A DNA stretch of 27,665 nt from assembly GCA_021162905.1 (NCBI GenBank), contig JAGGXT010000032.1:1-27665 (forward strand), given 5' to 3'. The notes below the pieces were generated by a model. The model worked only from the letters and a program-made list of their open reading frames with translations, had not been told where the DNA came from and did not search any database. Positions within the stretch are counted from its first letter, which is position 1; each line of letters opens with the position of its first letter. The translations under genes and the position numbers were made by a program. Shown here one piece after another: positions 23,627 to 27,665 of the stretch. The DNA comes from Candidatus Odinarchaeota archaeon (GTDB lineage: Archaea > Asgardarchaeota > JAGGXT01).

Positions 23627-24952
23627 TTACAAGACACCAGCTCTTTCAAATAATGAATATGTTTGTTTTACTGCAAGTTCCATAACTTTTTCTTCATCGA
23701 GTGTTAGAACTTTTCTGTTCTCCATTATCAGTTTTCCGTCAACCATTACGTGACTCACGTCACTTCCACTAGCGGAGTAAACCAATAGAGAAACCACATC
23801 ATGAATTGGTGTGAGGTGTGGTTTCTTAAGATCTATAAGTATAATATCTGCTTTCTTTCCAACTGCTAACTCACCAATGGAGTCATCAAAGAGTGCTCTA
23901 GCTCCATATACGGTTGCCATTTTAACAACCTCAGTTGCTGGAGCAACTGTTGGATTTAAATTAGAAACTTTATGCAATAATGCAGTTATTTTCATATCTC
24001 GGATCATATCCAGCGCATTATTACTAGCTGGTCCGTCCGTCCCTATGCCAACATTCACTCCCGCCTCTAACATTTTAGGTACTGGAGCTACACCCGCTGC
24101 TAGCTTCATATTGCTTACTGGATTATGCGCCACACCAACGCCCTTTTCAGCAAGAATTTTAATCTCATTATCCTTAAGCCAGATGCAGTGAGCACCTATG
24201 ACCTTCGCATCGAAAAGTCCTAACTCATTTGCATATTCAATTGGTCCCATATTCTTTTTCACAAGCCCTACATTATACATATTATCTATATTTTGTGGCT
24301 CGTTTTTATCCTCGGCAAGATGAATATGTATTGGTATATTCTTCTCGATGGAAACATCACGTACCTCTTTTATGAAATCTGGAGAGCATGAGTATAGAGC
24401 ATGTGGCCCTAACATTGTTCTTATACGGCCGTCTGCAGCACCGTTATATTTCAAAGCAAAATCAAGTGCTATCTTTAAAGTTTCTTCAGCACGAGCTCTA
24501 TCTTTAAGTTCGATCATTCCACTACATAATACTGCACGTATACCACTTTCGGTAACTGCTTGAGCAACCCTATCCATGAAAAAATACATATCATTGAATG
24601 TTGTGGTTCCAGACTTAATCATCTCAAGAATCGAAAGTAGTGATCCAGCATAGATGTCGTCTCCATTTAAATGTGCCTCAATGGGCCATATTCTCTTGTT
24701 TAACCAATCCATTAGCTCCATGTCATCTGCATATCCTCGAAATACACTCATCGCAATATGGGTATGTGTGTTAATAAGCCCTGGCATAACTATCTTATTT
24801 GTAGCATCAATGACTTCGTATCGTGGATACTTTGAGTCCAACTCACTAGTTTTTCCAACATCAATTATTTTATTGCCTTCAACAACCACCATGCCTTCCT
24901 TAATCACTTGATGTGGCGTTAAAACATAGCCATTTTTAATTTTCCATTCCAT
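23627..24952 (-). CDS. 5-methylthioadenosine/S-adenosylhomocysteine-type deaminase
   Basis: This 441-aa amidohydrolase converts MTA, SAH or related 5'-deoxyadenosines to the inosine forms (MtaD/DadD family). Motifs in order: NTHTHIAM (His63, His65), WPIEAHL (Glu92), GPHALYSCSP (His184), HIHLAED (His211, Glu214), AHCIW (His255) and GTDGPASNN (Asp306). Together these make the complete single-metal deaminase site, and the length is standard. It regenerates purine and methionine-cycle material after SAM-consuming reactions. It sits with RuBisCO, which in archaea also acts in nucleoside salvage, though a direct link is inference. The ATG is preceded by GGAGGT at 6-nt spacing. It is the first gene of the minus-strand series. 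Confidence 0.92.
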   Translation of the reverse strand: MEWKIKNGYVLTPHQVIKEGMVVVEGNKIIDVGKTSELDSKYPRYEVIDATNKIVMPGLINTHTHIAMSVFRGYADDMELMDWLNKRIWPIEAHLNGDDIYAGSLLSILEMIKSGTTTFNDMYFFMDRVAQAVTESGIRAVLCSGMIELKDRARAEETLKIALDFALKYNGAADGRIRTMLGPHALYSCSPDFIKEVRDVSIEKNIPIHIHLAEDKNEPQNIDNMYNVGLVKKNMGPIEYANELGLFDAKVIGAHCIWLKDNEIKILAEKGVGVAHNPVSNMKLAAGVAPVPKMLEAGVNVGIGTDGPASNNALDMIRDMKITALLHKVSNLNPTVAPATEVVKMATVYGARALFDDSIGELAVGKKADIILIDLKKPHLTPIHDVVSLLVYSASGSDVSHVMVDGKLIMENRKVLTLDEEKVMELAVKQTYSLFERAGVL

Positions 24953-25055
24953 AATGCTACCTCCACAACTCTTAGTGACTATTTCCTACTTTCTGCTTTA
25001 AATATTTATAGAATAAACCAATTAAGTAGGTTGTTCATTAATTATAAAATTTATA

Positions 25056-25152
25056 ATGTCTCATTATAAAAATAAGTTTATGAAATTTAAAATTCTTTGT
25101 TCAAAAGACTTGAAAAATGATTTCTGGGAAGTTTTAAAATCACGAGAAAGAA
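25056..25152 (+). pseudogene. 5' stub of an interrupted gene
   Basis: A plus-strand frame begins with ATG 25056 or 25080 (MKFKILCSKDLKNDFWEVLK...) behind TATA-like sequence. It runs into the right edge of the second TnpB element at 25153. Beyond that edge the frame continues only as far as a TGA at 25188 inside the element. It has AT-rich codon use like the host. I do not recognise the family. The element probably truncated a host gene; no clear 3' part was found on the other side. Confidence 0.4.
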
Positions 25153-25330
25153 GGGGTCTGTCCGTTGTGAGTTTTCATGGAGGAAAGTGAGTAAAAGTTC
25201 CTCCATTCATGCTTACTTTCACAACGGACTTGGGTCGCATCAGCCTCAACTCCCCTCCGGGTTCATGGGGGAGTAAATCATCGGTCTTGACCCCACTCAG
25301 GGCGACCCCGAGTCCCCGCATGAAAATGTT
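25153..25330 (-). ncRNA. Probable omega-RNA/right end of the second TnpB element
   Basis: Minus-strand transcript region overlapping the tnpB 3' end. It contains a scaffold (25230-25310) shared with the 244-bp elements A and B. It ends with a near-perfect palindrome: an 11-bp stem (25160-25170 with 25219-25229) and an inner 9-bp stem (25177-25185 with 25198-25206). The edge is CCCC at 25153-25156, as in A and B. The guide would begin TTCTTTCTCGTGATTTTAAA. The 5' limit is estimated. Confidence 0.6.
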
Positions 25331-26425
25331 AAACGCCCCAACGAACTGTCTATCAGCCTCGAAACCACACTTTAGGCATTTCACCAGCCCGTTTCGGGAC
25401 TTCAGACGGCTCCCACATATCGGGCAGGTGGATGAAGTATAGGCGGGATCCACAAACTCTACTTGGACACGATATGAGAGTTTGTGGACGATTTTAGCCC
25501 ATGTTGACCGTGAGAGTTTGCGATTGAACTGCCTACTTCCATTTCTCAACATTTTAAATTTATTCAAGTTCTCAAAGATGAAGACTGCATCGGGGAATTC
25601 TCTCGCTAGCTGCACTGCAAGCTTGTTCAAGAAATCCTCGATTCTGTTCTTCCGCCTCAACCGGTACTTCTTCAAGAGGCTCATAATTCTTTTAGGAGAC
25701 TTACGCTGTAGACTCTTCAACCTATCGATGATTCTATCGTATATTTCTCCGATCCTGTGGAGCTCACTTAAATCTACCTTAATCCATCCTTTTTCGGGAT
25801 GGAAAATGTCAAGGCTCATGAGGTTGCTGTCGAGACCAACCTTAACTCTTCCGCCGAACTCAACATCCTTGGAGAACGTTAGAAGAACATCGTTCTCCCT
25901 AATTATCAATTCGCCCACTTTCCAGCCCTTAATCCTCTCGTAGAACCACTCTTTCGAGTAGTCAAGCTCGAGATATTCGCCTCGGGGCCTAATTGTTATC
26001 CTAATTTTCGAACCTTCGACCTTCATCAACGTTGTCTTGACCCGTATAAATCGCCTATTAACCAATGGCTTTTTCCTTTTTCTCTTCCCTTTAATGTAGT
26101 TTTTCCGCCAGCTCTCAAGGATTGAGTACGCAGTCTTTATCGCTGAATCTACGTAGTGCTTGGCAAAAAGCCACCCTCCGAGAAGCTTATTTCTCAGCTC
26201 TCTCTTAAACTTGTTGGTCTTGGGGAAGTATGGAATTAAACGAGCGGTCTCATAATACTTGTATCTTCCGCTATTGAGGAAATAACGGTGCCTCACCTTC
26301 TTTTCTTTCCAAGTTGTGTTCTTCCAAATCTCGTCAATCGCCTGCCGCAGTACTCGCTGGTATTCCCTGAGCAACCCTTCAACGCTCCACTCGTGCAGCA
26401 TCTTGTAGGTTAGGATGATCTTCAT
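25175..26425 (-). CDS. tnpB: TnpB RNA-guided nuclease with canonical active site
   Basis: This 416-aa protein starts [23 protein letters not shown], unlike the first TnpB. It has RuvC-I Asp199 (VGLDSNLMS), RuvC-II Glu285 (FIFENLNKF), zinc ribbon C334xxC337 and C350xxC353, and RuvC-III Asp358 ([12 protein letters not shown]). All catalytic residues are present. The C-terminal about 45 residues are coded by the guide-RNA/right-end region and are probably dispensable. The ATG overlaps the stop of a 47-aa gene (ATGA), so both are translated together. There is no tnpA. It is GC-richer than surrounding host genes, a sign of transfer. It is the likely source of, or partner to, the scaffold in elements A and B. 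Confidence 0.9.
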   Translation of the reverse strand: MKIILTYKMLHEWSVEGLLREYQRVLRQAIDEIWKNTTWKEKKVRHRYFLNSGRYKYYETARLIPYFPKTNKFKRELRNKLLGGWLFAKHYVDSAIKTAYSILESWRKNYIKGKRKRKKPLVNRRFIRVKTTLMKVEGSKIRITIRPRGEYLELDYSKEWFYERIKGWKVGELIIRENDVLLTFSKDVEFGGRVKVGLDSNLMSLDIFHPEKGWIKVDLSELHRIGEIYDRIIDRLKSLQRKSPKRIMSLLKKYRLRRKNRIEDFLNKLAVQLAREFPDAVFIFENLNKFKMLRNGSRQFNRKLSRSTWAKIVHKLSYRVQVEFVDPAYTSSTCPICGSRLKSRNGLVKCLKCGFEADRQFVGAFNIFMRGLGVALSGVKTDDLLPHEPGGELRLMRPKSVVKVSMNGGTFTHFPP

Positions 26426-26565
26426 GCCTCAATCTCCTCGATGAGCTTTTTGTATTTGTGAGAACGCATACCGTATAGCTTTCCTGCGAAATGACCGACT
26501 ATGGTTATCAAGTCCTCGGTCAGTCCTCCGATTACGACAGTCAGCCTAATCGTCTCTGATGACAT
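26422..26565 (-). CDS. 47-aa ribbon-helix-helix-like protein coupled to tnpB
   Basis: A small gene whose stop overlaps the tnpB start (ATGA). The sequence has a short beta-like start ([12 protein letters not shown]), a helix ([16 protein letters not shown]), a turn (YGMRS) and a second helix ([12 protein letters not shown]). This is the order of a ribbon-helix-helix (CopG/Arc) DNA-binding domain. Such a protein could autoregulate the unit or bind its ends. A purine-rich ribosome-binding site (GGGGAGTGAGG) lies just upstream of the ATG at 26565. It begins 13 nt after the 169-aa gene's stop, so all three form one operon. The reading frame is well supported by spacing; the fold is my inference. 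Confidence 0.6.
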   Translation of the reverse strand: MSSETIRLTVVIGGLTEDLITIVGHFAGKLYGMRSHKYKKLIEEIEA

Positions 26566-26578
26566 CCTCACTCCCCTC

Positions 26579-27088
26579 TCAATGTTGTGCACGCCTATTT
26601 GCTAACCCTATGAGTATCTCTCTCAGACTATCTATGCTATCCACTACAAAATCGGCATGCGGAATCCTGGGACGAAGATAATCCGCAAGATTCGGCTCCG
26701 GCGCCTCTATCAACGCTATGCACCCCATGTCGTATATCCTCTTGATCTCGAAAAACCTAACCTCAAAAAACGCGGCTCTCTGACGAGCACGCATCATCAT
26801 GTGCTGCCTATCCGTCCCCCTCGTCAGCCTCGCACACTCAAGCACGTAGTCCTCGCCATTTACCCTTATGAAAAAGTCAACCACAACCCAGCTCACACCC
26901 TCCTCCAACTTCACCCCGGGACGCCCTTCGTTGCTCCCCAGCATTATCGGATACTGCTCCTCAAACTCCAAACCCAGGGACTCCAGCAAATCCCTGACCT
27001 CGAGCTCCTGCTCCGTCCTCCTCATGCTCCTGTGGGTCTTCTGGAGCCACAACCCCAAGCCCCTAGGCCCGGCATACCTCACAACCAT
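26579..27088 (-). CDS. Restriction-endonuclease-like (PD-(D/E)XK, Vsr/DUF559-type) protein
   Basis: This 169-aa protein has a helix [24 protein letters not shown], a strand [12 protein letters not shown] (Asp) and a strand [10 protein letters not shown] (Glu), then an alpha/beta tail. The Glu, Asp, Glu order and spacing resemble the core of very-short-patch-repair or DUF559 endonucleases. The third motif, normally ExK, reads ECA, so catalysis may rest on another residue or be lost. The ATG at 27088 is preferred: GGTGTGAT stands 3 nt upstream, and the track start at 27112 lies before it. It is the first gene of a three-gene unit with the RHH-like protein and tnpB. GC content is visibly higher than in host genes. 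The function is uncertain. Confidence 0.6.
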   Translation of the reverse strand: MVVRYAGPRGLGLWLQKTHRSMRRTEQELEVRDLLESLGLEFEEQYPIMLGSNEGRPGVKLEEGVSWVVVDFFIRVNGEDYVLECARLTRGTDRQHMMMRARQRAAFFEVRFFEIKRIYDMGCIALIEAPEPNLADYLRPRIPHADFVVDSIDSLREILIGLANRRAQH

Positions 27089-27118
27089 GATATCACACCC
27101 AATTATATTCACTTCTTT

Positions 27119-27135
27119 CTATATTTAAACCCCTA
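27119..27135 (-). promoter_or_regulatory. TATA-like box of the nuclease-RHH-TnpB unit
   Basis: The minus strand reads GGGTTTAAATATAG, a strong archaeal TATA-like sequence about 35 nt before the ATG at 27088. This would give a short leader carrying the GGTG ribosome-binding motif. Confidence 0.5.
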
Positions 27136-27171
27136 TAAAAAGTTTTTTCTTAAAATAGAGGTTTTTTCTAA

Positions 27172-27190
27172 CTTATTTTCAAAAAATAAG
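27172..27190. repeat. Short perfect hairpin
   Basis: CTTATTTT (27172-27179), loop CAA, AAAATAAG (27183-27190). It lies just outside the GC-rich unit and could be a terminator for leftward or rightward transcription, or part of an element's left end. Confidence 0.35.
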
Positions 27191-27665
27191 CGATTAGAAT
27201 TCTTTTTACCGGTGTAATACATCATTAAATTGGCTGGGGTGTGGTTTCTGTGAGTTATAGTTTCAGGGAGGTTGAAGGTGAATGTAAAATAAGTGGTTAT
27301 ATGAATAGATAGAGGTTTGAACTAAGTAGTTCTGTGACGAAGGTTGTGATGAATTTTCTATTTGCAGTAGGATGGTTTAATGTGAGGGAAACGTTATTGT
27401 ATCGGGTCGAGATGACTGGATATTCTTCTGGCATTGTTGTGCAAAAACAGGGTCATTTTATCTAGTTCCGTTTTCTTATGCGATATCGTTGTATCTAAAA
27501 AGATTTTATATTTGTTGTTCTCATCATATTAACTGTAAAGAGAGGAAAGAGGAATTAGAGGTGTAATATATTCAGGTTAGAAAGCGTGATAGACATGAGC
27601 TCGAGCGACTGGTCCCGTAAAAATTAGAGGAGGTCACGAAGAATATACTAAAGCAATAATCGAAA
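27191..27665. other. Intergenic tail with no clear gene
   Basis: This is 475 bp without a recognisable gene, RNA or element end. It contains a TAG-interrupted small frame (27250-27465, listed separately), an AGGAGGTCACG site at about 27627-27637 near the window edge, and short frames without features. A gene may begin just beyond the edge. Confidence 0.4.
27250..27465 (+). pseudogene. Possible small frame interrupted by one TAG
   Basis: From GTG 27250 the frame runs 20 codons to TAG (27310-27312), then 50 more to a second TAG at 27463. A GGTGTG motif lies about 8 nt before the GTG. It could be a decayed small gene, or, less likely, a TAG-readthrough frame. The residues resemble no family I know. 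Part after the TAG: RFELSSSVTKVVMNFLFAVG. Confidence 0.2.

Noticed and set aside
25209..25943. Plus-strand frames opposite the second tnpB
   Set aside because: Shadows of a gene whose RuvC and zinc motifs are clear on the minus strand.
26657..27217. Plus-strand 186-codon frame opposite the nuclease-like gene
   Set aside because: Proline/histidine/leucine-rich composition typical of an antisense shadow. The minus-strand gene has a proper ribosome-binding site, promoter and operon position.
1..27665. CRISPR array
   Set aside because: The only longer repeats are the two 244-bp elements and transposon ends. No regularly spaced short direct repeats were seen.

Overview
The window looks like the chromosome of an AT-rich archaeon, probably a thermophile and perhaps a member of Thermoproteota or a related deep lineage. 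Pointers are a form III RuBisCO, a tungsten-type aldehyde ferredoxin oxidoreductase with its own polyferredoxin, a replication protein A-like OB-fold/zinc protein, an M29 aminopeptidase, a large pyrolysin-like subtilase, TATA-like boxes, and ribosome-binding sites of the type GGTGAT placed only 3-5 nt before many starts. No rRNA, tRNA or CRISPR array was seen, so the taxonomic placement is inference.

Layout. 1-2765: a three-gene plus-strand operon (four-cluster ferredoxin, AOR, MoaD-like sulfur carrier). 2816-4236: a TnpB-only IS200/IS605-type element with matching subterminal hairpins. 4255-5753: a small membrane protein, a 140-bp element with perfect 16-bp terminal inverted repeats, and an orphan DppB-like permease with a hairpin over its ribosome-binding site. 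5954-8369: a ChlI-type AAA+ ATPase and a VWA (ChlD-type) protein that look like one gene split by a +1 frameshift at a T7 run. 8516-15589: RPA-like protein, aminopeptidase, RCK membrane protein, unknown membrane protein and secreted subtilase. 15640-18353: an accessory block in which two 244-bp TnpB-derived right-end elements, in direct orientation, bracket an intact insertion sequence and a HepT-MntA toxin-antitoxin pair. 18307-24952: minus-strand metabolic genes (two MFS transporters, RuBisCO, M20 peptidase, MTA/SAH-type deaminase). 25153-27135: a visibly GC-richer transferred unit (nuclease-like protein, 47-aa ribbon-helix-helix-like protein, second TnpB). 27191-27665: mostly empty sequence with a TAG-interrupted small frame.

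How the parts connect. The AOR operon supplies an oxidoreductase, its electron acceptor and possibly the sulfur carrier for its pterin cofactor. RuBisCO and the MTA/SAH deaminase fit nucleotide and methylthioadenosine salvage, although the AMP phosphorylase and ribose-1,5-bisphosphate isomerase expected with form III RuBisCO are not in view. The most interesting material is the TnpB-related DNA. The two 244-bp elements carry the same guide-RNA-like scaffold as the second TnpB and end at the same CCCC edge. They differ from each other only by transitions, including a compensatory pair in the terminal hairpin. They flank a toxin-antitoxin module as if the whole block had moved together, and one copy overwrites the 3' end of a transporter gene.
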